A stretch of 64,000 nt of DNA, taken from positions 1 to 64,000 of the forward strand of contig JACKQL020000048.1 of assembly GCA_018296165.2 (NCBI GenBank), given 5' to 3'. The notes below the pieces were generated by a model. That model was not told the DNA's origin, did no database searches, and worked only from the letters and a program-made list of their open reading frames with translations. This DNA comes from Termitomyces sp. T153. Taxonomy: Eukaryota; Basidiomycota; Agaricomycetes; Agaricales; Lyophyllaceae. The translations under genes were made by a program, and so were the position numbers. Positions within the stretch are counted from its first letter, which is position 1. Every line of letters begins with the position of its first letter. This document shows positions 35,681-46,290 of this stretch, piece by piece.

Positions 35681-35985
35681 ATTAACCTCATTGCCTCTAA
35701 CACATCCATACAGATGGAATACATCTGTACGATAATAATGGCCCGGAAAATGCATGAGGAGTGATGAAGACAAATACATGCCAGTCAGTGCCTAGAGCTT
35801 TGACAAATAAATAACGAGCATAAGTATAACATGTTTCCGTCCACTGAGTCCTTCAATTAGTTATATGAAGAGCACATATCCGCAGTGGGAAATACGCATT
35901 GATAGACTCTTCCCTGGTCGCTTAAAGGAACATACTCTGCCCCCAGTGGCGCGTGAAGTCCTTCACCGACCTGACGAGCATAAAA

Positions 35986-38900
35986 TCACCCTAGGGTGTT
36001 GATGCTGGCCGTTTCGGGACGGTCTGTGAGCGGCGGGGTTGGAGTTTGGATCCTGATGTTACGAGCTGAGATCCACCCAGAAAGTCTTCAATATCTATGA
36101 GAGGGAATGATGAGTCATACAAACTTGTGGAACACGACACGTCGTACCACTCCCATGTTCAGTCTCAACTTCTAGTTTTTCCTCATCCGTCTCAGGAACG
36201 AAGTTGTCTGTGAAGGTATAAACGAGCGTATTCATAATCCATTTCTATTCCTCAAAAGGCTCACTTACCAGACCCAACAAGTTCCTTTTGAAGTTCCATA
36301 ATCTCCTGTAGGGAAGCCGCTCCTGCCTCCCACGTATCATATTCCTCTTCCCCAGGTGTCGGCGTTGACGTCCTCGTCGCCGCACCGGGACGCATAGGGG
36401 TATTCGGCCCCGAACCCGACGAGCTCACCTGAGAAGCGCTACCTCGGGGTCCCGAATTCTGTGGGGCCTTGAATGAATTGACCCAATCAGCGACCCTCTT
36501 ACGTTTTCGGGTATCTGTGTTCTGAGAACATGTTTCCAGAGGAGGTTGGTCCGAACATGGGACCTCTGGAGATGGGGATACGTGATCGGCAGGGTGTCTC
36601 GCTGCTAAAGGTGCAGACGCAGTTGGAGGAGAGAGGGAGAGGGCTTCTGGAGGAGCAGTGACTTGTGGTAATAGAGGTCCAGAACGTCGTCGAGTGGAGA
36701 GGTCTCCTGACATACCCTGCAAAATGGGTCGATTAGGGTCCAAGTCGGACTCCGTCCTCCGTCTCTTAGAGAGCTGAGCTTCTAGTGAGTAAGGATAAGC
36801 ATCTGGATCGCTGAAATAGAAAGACGTACTTACCAGAAACGATTTCAGGGAAGCGCTTTCGCGAAAGGTAATTCGTCGAAGGCGGCAGCTGGGGGGTCAT
36901 CCGAGGCGTAGAAAGACCGTAAGAAGACTCTCCATATACGTTGTGGTTTTGAATAAGAGGGGGTGTTATGAGTGGTATGCGCTCGGGTAGACTATGCAAC
37001 AGTGATTGTTCATGGTCGAGACGATTCGACGTAGGAGACTCTGAAGAAGTCCTGATCTCCTTCATCGGAGCCGAGCTATCGAGCCTTCTGCGTTTCACGG
37101 GAGGCTCAGGTGATTTGTGGTTTGGTTCAAGAGATGACGGAGGTTGTACAGGAGAGGGCTGCCATTCTTCCCGACTAACAGTAACACAAGAGAGCCGTGC
37201 CTCGCAATCGAGGCGGAATGGTTGAGAATCAGGGATAGATGATGATCCCTAGAGAGCAGATTTTTCTGAGCATGATATGACAATCAAAGAATTAATTGTA
37301 GCATACTATTCCTTGCGACATAGACAAACCCTCAGCGATACTTCCACCAAAGGCATCGCTGTAACCCAAGAGACAAGCTCTCAAGCAATCCGGATAAGAC
37401 GACTGATATTCCTCAATTCCATGGTAGGTCGCACGCCAGAATGCATTGAAGGTGAGCGGACCGATGGCAGAGGAAGACAGACGGCCAAAGGCTGAAGAAA
37501 GGAATGGTGAGATCGCGACAAGAGTCTCAAGGGAAGGCGGCAATTCGCGCAATAATCCCAATGTCGAGCAATATACTTCTTGAACCTGAAAGATCACATT
37601 GAGAAAAGTTACTTCTTAGCCTTAAATGAAGACTTACAACAACATCATGTTCCCTTGTCAGCATCGTCGCTTTCTCATCTCCTATCCAACAGCAGATGCC
37701 CCTCTCTGCGGCACACAAGAGCTTGACGAGTAAAGTTCGAGGTACTGAAGTTATCATCTTTCCAAGGTGTCGTATGATTTCGAGGCAGGCTGCTAGCAAT
37801 TCGGCGCGTGGAGGATAATTTGAAAAGAGGGTACGATCAATAACAGCAATGAAATTTTGGGGAAGCTCCGTGCAGCCGGACAGATCCAGGTATGTCATTA
37901 AGGCAGCAAGACCTTGAGGAAAGGCTACCAACCTAGAGAAAAGACATCACCTCGCATACCAATGAAAAGAAATAAAGAGGAACACACCCGTTGATTCCGT
38001 TGTCTCCTAATCTCCTCAGGAACCTGTCCACAACAGTAAAGGGTCCAACGGAGTTGGAGTAAGCCATGGACATCAGGCTTCGAAGTACCCCTTCCCACAG
38101 TTCTACTTCCGTCCCAAGCATGACCCAGGATCTAACACAACAAAGTCAGGCTACAATAACCACGAGACAGGGGGAAACTGACCTGAGCGGTATGACAAGA
38201 AACGAGACCAACTCTTCCCAATGTGCAGCTTCATCCGAAACCTGCCACATTCTCGCCAAAATCGTCCACAACTGCCTAGTCACCTTTGGACCCTCGCTCC
38301 CAGTTGATATCACATGAAGCAACGTCGGGATACCAACAGATATCAAATCAGAGCACAGGTCACTCCAAGCAGCCTTAACGTGTTCCTCTTCAAGAAAAAA
38401 GTTGATCTCTAGTACACTTGCGAGGATCCTTTCGGCGGGAAGCCACGATGTTGCAAAGACATTCTTCATCACACTCCATAGTCGCTTCACTGCTATGAGA
38501 CGCTGCACTTGAACTAAGATATCTTGTGAATGAACGAGGAATCGATTAACGATGCCTGCTATTTGGCTCGCGAAGGCGCCAGGTGCCGTCAGATGTCGAT
38601 GTCCTTGGGTCAAATCCGCTTTTACCAGCAAAAGGGACTGCCATACATTTAGAAGGCCTCTCTGGATATGATATACAATCAGCAGCTATTCTTGATCAAA
38701 ACCAATCATCCTACTAACCGGAAGTTCAATGGGCGGCGCAAACGTTCGCTCCACCGCCTCGACCCATGTCTCGACCAATGCTGTCCAATTATGTTCAACC
38801 TCTGCTTCCGAGAGTACGCGAATATAGTCTAATCGTATCGTAGAAACGTGCCGGGCAACATCCTTGACCTTGAGAAAACCAGCTTCCAATAGCATCGACT

Positions 38901-40670
38901 CAAACACGTCCAGATTGGGCCTTATGTCATCCCGCTTTCCTCCCTCCAACCTACTCAATTCAATTGCGCCTGCTAGCTTAGAGAGTACTTGAACTCCGGC
39001 CTCATAATCCCCGGCTTGAGTACTTTCAACCATCGCTTTGATGACCAAAAGAGCTCTCGACACATCACCTAAGCTAGCAGCAACATCAACACTTCCACCA
39101 CCATTTTGGGGGAGGAGAAGCCCCCGAACTAGCAATAGGCCCTTTTCACCTTTGACATGGTCCTTGAGGAAACGAAACGCCCTTCCCCTGATTCCGAGGC
39201 TAGCATCTGGAAGGTCAGGATCCTCAGGTTGACGCCAAGCTGAGTGCGTCGCCGGTAAAAGCGTGAACGCCCATACAAGGCCACCCCACGCAGCGAACGC
39301 AAGCTGTTTCACTTCCTCTCGGCTGTGGACGAAGGCAGGAAAGAGGGTATTGGCGAAGAAACGAAAATCAACGCGCGTGTATAACCATCGGTCGGAGAGG
39401 ACTATGAGGGAAATAAGTGTGATGATGGCCCATACTGGATCCTTGGTTCCGCTCGATTCAGAGTCGAAAGCCATCACAAGATAATAGTGAAGCGGAAACT
39501 TTTCTCGTGAAAGGGTCTGGTCGTCCTTAGGAGGTATTTGTGGTTTTAGGAAGGCATGGATTTCTTGACTAATAGCTTGATGAGGGAAATCTGGAGAGCG
39601 GAATTTTGCGAGGACAAGACCAGATAGAGCATTGCACGCTTGCAGACGACATTCCACTTCGTCTACAGCGAGATTTGTCAATATGGTAAAGAGAAATCCG
39701 AGGAAAGGGGTGGTAAAGAGAACACAGTGATCTTTTAAAAGAGAGTTGATCGCCTTGAAGGAACTTCTCAGAAAATTCTTATAATCAGCACTGTAGAGAC
39801 TACCTTGAAGCTATCACATTTGGCTTGCAAACCCCTCTGTCCGTTCGAGGCATGCCTCAAGACTGAAACAATCTCGATTTTTCGCGGCTCTAGAATGGAC
39901 GGTGGTAGTCGTTGACTCTGAATTATCCAGAATACAAGCGAGACCGTCTTGGTAGCATTTGGAGTGGTTAGCTCAGTCGCTGAAGCAATTTTTAAAACCT
40001 CGTGGAAGAGTTCATTAAGATCCTGCACTAGATTACATATGAGCAGAGAGGATTTATGACAACCGAAAGTTTCCATACCAGGAAATAATAGATACAGTAC
40101 GCGGAAGGCGAAAATATCTGATAATACACGCAGACTAAAATGACAGAGAGTCGAGAGATCTATTGTATGTTGAATATCGTGGTCGGTCATAGAAATATCG
40201 GATAACCAAGATTCGCAGGCAGTAGAGAGTTTGAGATTGTGTGAAGGATTGGACAGGGCACGCCGAATGTCTCGTTTCAAAGCTTGCGCAAGAGGGATAG
40301 CGTGTTCTTTGAGGGAGATAAGTGCGGGTGAAGGCTGCTCAATATGCACGATTGAGGGAGCAATTGCGCGTATTCGCATCGATAGTACATTATATGCTTC
40401 GGTGATGTCATGACAAGAGATGTACTCCCAATCGTAGTCATCAAGGGACTCTAATATGGTCTCCAGAGGCGATAAAAAGTATGATTTGCACATTGAAGGA
40501 TGTGAGTCTGCATTTGGATTCACCTCTGGGTCAGGTCGTGCGACAGAATGAGGGAATGAATCCATCACAGCTTTTGAGCTCGCCATGCTTTGGGATCGAT
40601 TTCCAACAGATAGATTAGGAGAAATGTCCCCTTTGCTACTGAAAGACAAGATAGTTGTCTTCGTGACCAT
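35986..40670 (-). CDS. rif1: RIF1-like telomere and replication-timing protein
   Basis: A long minus-strand gene with about ten exons. Its main open blocks are 39768-40670, 38686-39681, 38146-38631, 37933-38121, 37527-37931, 37292-37590, 36766-37250 and 36261-36750, with a short C-terminal end to the stop at 35986. The N-terminal two thirds are helical-repeat (HEAT-like) sequence matching my recollection of the Rif1 N-terminal domain: SPLETILESLDDYDW, HDITEAYNVLSMRI, LKRDIRRALSNPSHNLKLS, and SREEVKQLAFAAWGGLVWAF. The C-terminal third is disordered, with Pro/Ser-rich segments and basic clusters (KRRRLDSS, SKRRRTESD, TRKRKRV) suitable as nuclear signals. Rif1 proteins act at telomeres, in replication timing and in double-strand-break choice. 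The start could be an in-frame Met 28 residues further in. The last exon is the least certain part. The gene diverges from the DUF427 gene. Confidence 0.65.
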
Positions 40671-41202
40671 TCAGCACCTGCTGGCATGAGTTACGGAGAA
40701 ATTGCTTATGGTACAACTTGAACTTGGCTAATCAACCAATACGTGATGCTAGGCGGCCAGAGAGGGTTCAAAAGCGGCGTCTCTGTCCAATCCAGTTGGA
40801 TAATAGCCTTCAGCGTCTTGTTAAATTGCTTTGGTCAGACTATTATGATCAAGGACGTAGGTTCACGACAGAAATGTGTTAAAACCGAGTAGACTTGATT
40901 GAAGGCTAAAAGCCGCTCACCTTTATTTATACATCAAGCGAGCCTATATGACTCGACTCTGTGAGAGCCTGGTAAACAGGCCGTATCGAACGGTGACAGT
41001 GAAGGAGTCAGTAGACGACTCGGAATCGGCTGTGGGCGTGCTTAAAGTGGGCGTGCTCAAGTCACGAGATTGTCGCGCTAAAGTCACACTGTGACGCGTT
41101 CGTTGCGTCTGACCTCATTTCCGGGAACCGGTCCGGGCTTGATTACTGAACCTTACTCACCAGGAGGAGGAATCAACCTCTCCGAGTCTCAAACACCACC
41201 AC
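40671..41202. promoter_or_regulatory. Divergent promoter between RIF1-like and DUF427 genes
   Basis: 532 bases separate two divergent start codons. It contains a 15-bp direct duplication with a GTGGGCGTGCT core (41032-41046 and 41047-41061) and one MluI-type ACGCGT at 41094-41099. ACGCGT is a cell-cycle element upstream of replication genes in yeasts. Its relevance here is inferred only, and it lies closer to the DUF427 gene. Confidence 0.4.
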
Positions 41203-41704
41203 ATGGTCAAGGTCACTTTGAACGGAACCACCCTCGCTGAATCTACCGAGACAGTAGTTGTAGAGAACAACCACTACTTTCCTCCTTCATCTGTGAACTT
41301 GTCGGTGTTTAGCGATTCTGACACTCAGTAGGTTCTCATTTGGATCTCATTGCAGTGGCTGTACTCAAGCATGATTAATAGTACCATCTGTCCGTGGAAG
41401 GGGTAACTAGGTTCAAATCTGCGGGACGTTGGGACCCACAATGATGTCATTTTAGGACGGCTTCTTATTACAACGCCACTGTGAGCGGACAGACTGTGAA
41501 AGACGTAGCATGGTATGTACATCAACTGTATCCTGAATTTGCGTATTCCAATTGTCCATCACAAAGGTACTACCCCAAGGCGTCTGAGAAAGCGAAGTCG
41601 ATCGAAGGATACGTCGCATTCTACAAGGTGTGCAATCCTGTTTATGTGGAACCGAGACTCGGAGATATTTACTCTTCTGATAGAACAAGGTTCAAATGGA
41701 GTAA
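41203..41704 (+). CDS. DUF427 domain protein
   Basis: Model: exons 41203-41327, 41382-41402, 41456-41512, 41567-41627 and 41690-41704, giving 92 residues, the usual size of a single DUF427 domain. Motifs are MVKVTLNGTTLAES, HYFPPSSVN, THTICPWKGTASYYN, AWYYPKASEKAKSI and GYVAFYK. DUF427 is a small beta-sandwich fold found in bacteria and fungi, and I know of no proven activity. Exon 2 is only 21 nt. The last exon adds only VQME. The next coding sequence on the same strand starts within about 160 bases and has no ATG of its own before it, so the two might be spliced together in some transcripts. Confidence 0.88.
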
Positions 41705-41864
41705 GACCTCAGTGCTCAACTCTCAGTAGTAAATCTGTAAATCAAACGTGTTGTAACGATATTGCGCATAGGCTTACGCTCAAGCTAGTTTTGCACCATT
41801 GGCTCTATTTGTTGGTAGAAAATCTTTCCGAAAGCCGTCCCATTGTTCGGTCGAAGACAATAAG

Positions 41865-42667
41865 TTCTGTCTCGTACCGTTCAAGTGCCTCCGAACTACA
41901 CATTTGTGAACATGCATACTCTCATCCAGTACCTCTTCGGCTGGAATAACTCACATCCACATGAATTTGACGTTTATACTCATGTAGAAATGTATAAGGA
42001 TAAGAAAAAGATCGGACAGATGAAGAAATATGGGCATACCCCGGATTATCTGGATTGGATCTATGAATCAAGTGATCCTGAGAGGGAGAAATATTTTTGG
42101 GATCTCACCTCTAATAACCGGGCGGCATTCTATCACGTCGTAATGTCTTCCGGCAAGGCGCGCAAGCCCGGATGGGAGTTTGACGGAGCAGGTAGAAATT
42201 ATCAGGAGAAGGTCCAGGACTATGAGTTGACTTTGGACATGATATGGAACGTCAGCAAGGAGGATAATTTGAGCAATGGTGTGTGTAAAAACACGGAGCT
42301 TGGGATAGTTTATGAATATGATTTGGGAGGTGGGTTTTTCCTTTAAGATCCGTCGTTTTGATGCTGAAAGTTCGTATCACTCAGCATCATGGGTTGTCCA
42401 TATCACCCTCGATAGCCAGGAGCACTTTTTTACAATCAGCCCGCCCAGCAATTTGCCAGTTGTCGTGAAAGCCGCTGGGGCCGTATGTTTTTAATCTTTA
42501 CTATCCCATTCTCTCTCACATGTCTTTCGTAGCCTCCAATTGAAGATGCCTGTGGTGACGTTCCAGGGGTATCTACCATGCTATCTAAAACCGTGATATC
42601 CTGCTCAAGTTTAGCTTCATAGGAACTCGAGGCGGAAGACAAGAAAATCAACCCCTCTCCTCCATAA
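41865..42667 (+). CDS. Plasmid pRiA4b ORF-3-like domain protein (N-terminal exon unresolved)
   Basis: The recognisable part begins after a possible acceptor at 41864 with RTVQVPPNYTFVNMHTLIQY, then FGWNNSHPHEFDV, GHTPDYLDWIY and RAAFYHVVMSSGKARKPG. It continues after an intron as ASWVVHITLDSQEHFF, and after another as AAGAPPIEDACGDVPG. This is the pRiA4b ORF-3-like fold (HLHEF-type motif, closing PPED-type motif), widespread in bacteria and in basidiomycetes, with no established biochemical role. The usual first 15 or so residues are not in frame here, and there is no ATG between the DUF427 stop and this exon. The end at 42667 assumes an intron from 42562-42568 to 42622; without it the protein stops at 42622. 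It is either a fusion with DUF427, a gene starting at the internal ATG at 41909, or a copy that lost its start. Confidence 0.65.
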
Positions 42668-43334
42668 TCCGTCCACTTTCTCTCATTACTGTGAATACAA
42701 AGTCGGCACCTCGGCACGCAAGTCACGCCTTGAAAGGGAAGCAGCTGGAACCGTAGTTGAATGTACGCGGACGAGGTGTTAGGAGGAGTGCGATATGACG
42801 TCGCTCGGTCGTGTTTTTCTCCTTGGGAGGATGGATCCGGCCTATGGTATACGTCCGGTCAGTTTCCTACAATTTTGACACGTCAACAGGAACTATAGTC
42901 TTATGGGGCCATATGTAAGTACGACTGTCGTCTGCGGACACAAATTGACGCGTCTGAATTAGATCAAAAATAATAGAGACAAATATAAGCGCAACCTAAT
43001 TCGGCTGGCGAGACCCGACGCGTCAAAATATCAATGATGATCGGGTTGAGCGCAACGCAGGAAGGAAGACCGAAAAAACATCACCGCATTAGGTAAAATA
43101 TCTATACGTTGGACACAAAAGGAAGGGCGGGAAAGATGTTAAAATGATATCGTGACTCAGTCACTGGAAGCAATAGGTCCATTATAGTAATACCCTATAT
43201 ATGAAACCGATTGAATGATGTGAATACTATGAAGACACGAAGGATTGTGAGCAACTAGCTATAGTGTGGTCGAACTTTGAACTTATGTGACCTGTTTCCC
43301 TGAGAGAGAAGGTGAGCAAAAATTTGTGGAATTT
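42668..43334. other. Intergenic region with paired GACGCGTC palindromes
   Basis: No gene. Two identical 8-bp palindromes GACGCGTC occur at 42947-42954 and 43017-43024, about 70 bp apart, with two GCGCAAC words nearby. They may be regulatory, but no target can be assigned, since the flanking genes converge here. Confidence 0.35.
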
Positions 43335-43908
43335 TCAGAACGTATTTACCGAGTCACCGAACACTGACATCGTAATTGAATGAACGTCATGATGAGAATA
43401 CGTGTATTGTCGCCCAAATAGATTGGACTTACGAACGATGAAGTAGTCGTCGCGAAACTTTGTATTCTTTGGAAGAGTTACGAGAGTGTGTCCTCGTTTA
43501 ATGGGAAAGGAAGACGCCAGAGGATGAGCTAAATCGTCCAAGTGACGGGTAAAGCATCGACGATACGGTGGGACAGGGAAAAAACTTACTAATGTCCAGG
43601 TTCTCGCTGTAAGTCCCATTGTACCCCAAAAGAATCAGCCCCGTGGTACCTTGTCTTTCATTTGGAATGTCCGAGGTGTCTGTAAGACGGGAGAGTTCCG
43701 ACAGTCACAATGCCTGAACTTTAAACGCATCGTAATGCTCACCCCATGTAACGTTATGAGCAGTCCCTGGGACCCAAATCACGCCAGCCTCAGGAGAAAT
43801 AATACGAGGATTGAATACAATGAGTGACTGCGGGTCGATGAGGGATGCGACGCAATTGCTAGCACTGGCCGCCAACAAAAAAGAGGAAGCGATGGCAGAG
43901 AACAACAT
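43335..43908 (-). CDS. Secreted Kre9/Knh1-like protein (copy 3), shortened C terminus
   Basis: Minus-strand model: exons 43743-43908, 43590-43679, 43433-43528 and 43335-43363, giving 126 residues. A signal peptide (MLFSAIASSFLLAASASNCV) is followed by the Kre9/Knh1-like domain with RIISPEAGVIW, AHNVTWDTSDIP, GLILLGYNG, HPLASSF and DDYFIVLFGDS. The last conserved strand is missing. In the other copies FGDSGN is followed by S-P-x-F, but here the frame stops after VNTF, five or so residues early. This looks like a small deletion or one-base change near 43345-43352 that put a stop in frame. There is no stalk and no GPI tail. A TATAAA on the minus strand at 44011-44016 lies about 100 bases upstream of the ATG. 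Confidence 0.82.
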
Positions 43909-44010
43909 TGTGCGTGAAACACTGCAAAGAACGCAATTAGAGAAGAGAAAGCGGTTGTAAGGGAAAGCGAGGAGATAAAATAATAGAGAACGTTGGCTGA
44001 AGTCAGCCCT

Positions 44011-44016
44011 TTTATA
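44011..44016 (-). promoter_or_regulatory. TATA box of Kre9/Knh1-like copy 3
   Basis: TATAAA on the minus strand, 103 bases before the ATG at 43908. This matches the TATA-to-ATG spacing of about 80-110 bases seen in front of copies 1 and 2. Confidence 0.4.
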
Positions 44017-44653
44017 TCTGAGAGACAGGTCAAGATCAGAAGCAAGAGAGGAACTTCTTCCATTTCGGCAGTTTACAGTTTATTATCCGCGAGTCTGAGC
44101 ATGAGGCCGGCACACTTCTCCCGCGTTTGGGGCGTCATTAAGTATTGGTTTCAACTTCGCGGTTATTGACAGGCCTGATTTCTTTCCACATAAGAGAATC
44201 TTGCAGGGAAGTGCGCACTAAACACAAGCACAAGCAGTGTTCTTGAAAACTCAAGAAAACATCATCAATGATATACTCAGAGGAGCTTGTCAGATAGAAC
44301 TCATGTGATTGGCTTTTCCGTCTTTGTGCTGAGGCCACGGACTTTTCCAAAAAGTACGACTCATCACAAATGTGGCGATGTATCATCAAACAGGATATTC
44401 GCGAACCGATCTTCCAAGCTTTCGTTACCTGACCCAAACGTTCCAATTCATCGTGATTATACTAAATGTACACATGCCGAGGAGAGGGAAATGCAAGTAT
44501 CCATTAATGTCACAAGAACGTAGTTACTCACAATGAAACAGGACAGCCACCTCATTAGATTGACAAAGCATCAATGCACGCATCTAGAACAGAATTCTAG
44601 GCCATTTAGAAGACTGTAGAACAAACGAAGCATGTAATCGAAAGGTAGTACTG

Positions 44654-45280
44654 TCAAGGCTTGATAGAGAATGCCGGACTGCGATTACCAGAATCACCGA
44701 ACACTAATAAGTTGTCAAGGAGGAATGAGTCTGGGCCTAATTATTGGCTGCAAAGCAACGCAGCTTACCGACGACGATGTAGTTGTCTTTTGGTGGGACA
44801 TTTGGAACGGTAATAGTGGCACGTCTATCGCTGAGTTCAAAGTCTTTAGCTAGGGGATGATCTGATTGAGAAAGAGAGGGTGAGCTGGTAATATTCAGGG
44901 ATCCTTTTTCCAGGTTGCTGACCGAGATCAAGATGCTCGTTTAAGCTCCCCTGCTCTACCCAGCCGAGGACTATCATGCTCTTCTGTTTCCACGACTCCT
45001 TTGGAATATCATGAAGATCCCTACCAGATTTGAGCGGAGGCAGGCAGCGAGCTTTCGAATAAGCGTACCACGTTACAACAGCCTGATGGCCAACGTTCCA
45101 TGTCGTCGTTTCAACGGGACTTGTGATTTTCGGATTGTAAACAGTGCGTCTGGATGGCAAAGAGAGCTGGTTATCGCGATCCTGAGAATACAGGTGAAGG
45201 CCGTTCGCAGAAATGGTGATTGCACTAAACTCCAGGATCATGACGAGCAAAGGAAACATCGAGAACAATTGGAACATCAT
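44654..45280 (-). CDS. Secreted Kre9/Knh1-like protein (copy 4)
   Basis: Minus-strand model: exons 45069-45280, 44923-45020, 44769-44861 and 44654-44703, giving 150 residues. The Met pair at 45280 gives a good signal peptide (MMFQLFSMFPLLVMILEFSA). An in-frame Met 32 codons upstream would add an unlikely leader. The domain has NPKITSPVETTTW, AVVTWDLHDIP, MIVLGWVEQG, DHPLAKDFEL, DNYIVVVFGDSGN and RSPAFSIKP at the end. It is a bare domain without a Ser/Thr stalk or GPI tail, like copy 1. It lies 745 bases upstream of copy 3 on the same strand. The three intron positions match those of copies 1 and 2. Confidence 0.85.
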
Positions 45281-46290
45281 GACCAGCGTGAGTTCGCAGA
45301 ATGGTATAGCAAATATGCAAGATATCGCAATAGGAGTATGATGGTTGAAAGCAAGAAGAAGAGCTAGGGCTGACACACTTGCCGCCCTCCTTTTATTTCG
45401 GCCTGATTTTCGGCCTTGACTGGGTCAGCGTGCGTGGCTGACATAGTACAAGGGTGTTCCGTGAATCTCACCCCAACTTGCAAAGTATTTCATCGTTCTT
45501 CACACTTTACGTGTTTGATTTTCGTCTCTCCAAACGCGACCGAATGTGGCCCTTGAGCATTTCCAGGCAGTGACAAACAAACACCTGAATGATTGCGAAT
45601 GTATAAAGATAAATTCGGGATCGTTACCAGGTGAATTCTTCTCAAGAGTCTTGAGCTCCAGATAGACGGAATAACAATAAGACGGTGATTCGTTCGCATC
45701 CAACAGAAGAGTTCGATGCAGGGAGGGAGGAATCTTCGCTCAAAAGATTATAAAGAGAGATTTCATGATGCTACTGTTAACTAGAAGAACATGGGTCATC
45801 CGAGACTACTGGTTCGAGCGCTTCCAATGCGACAGGCTGAAGTGATGCGCAAAATACGCCGCGTTATCGAAGAAAGGTTGGCATTGAAGTCCCTACATGG
45901 TCTGCCGTGTCCTAAAAATCAAAAAGGACATAATGACGGTTGTGTCGAATTTTTTCGGCTCGTGTTTGAAGGAATACGTGATTGTACGGCTCAGATGCTT
46001 TTTGACACGAAATATCCATGAATCTGCAGGGGTCAACTTGAAACTTGACATGCTTGACTTGTTATGAGCGTTACAGAGTAATTGTCCAGTTGATGTCATT
46101 GCAATTGTTTTCCTGTTGTTATAGAAGAAAAAAATAGTGCTCAACTCGAATGGGGCTCACGAAAACGTTAAGCGAAGGGAACGACGCAAGATGAACGTCG
46201 TTGAGCAAGTTTTCTTTGTGCACGTGAAATTTAATCGTGATTGCCGTTGGTCTTCTTTGATACTGGGTCGATGCCTCTCAATGTCCCTCA
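45281..46290. other. Divergent intergenic region
   Basis: 1 kb between the divergent Kre9-like copy 4 and the PEX8-like gene. Several short frames overlap on both strands (for example 45791-46021 plus). None has a domain or an intron pattern, and I see no repeat or RNA gene. Confidence 0.55.

Noticed and set aside
45281..45376. Upstream Met for Kre9/Knh1-like copy 4
   Set aside because: It would bury the signal peptide behind 32 residues. The internal Met pair gives a normal secretory start.
45791..46021. Plus frame of 76 codons before the PEX8-like gene
   Set aside because: No domain, no intron, and it lies in a region expected to be promoter sequence.
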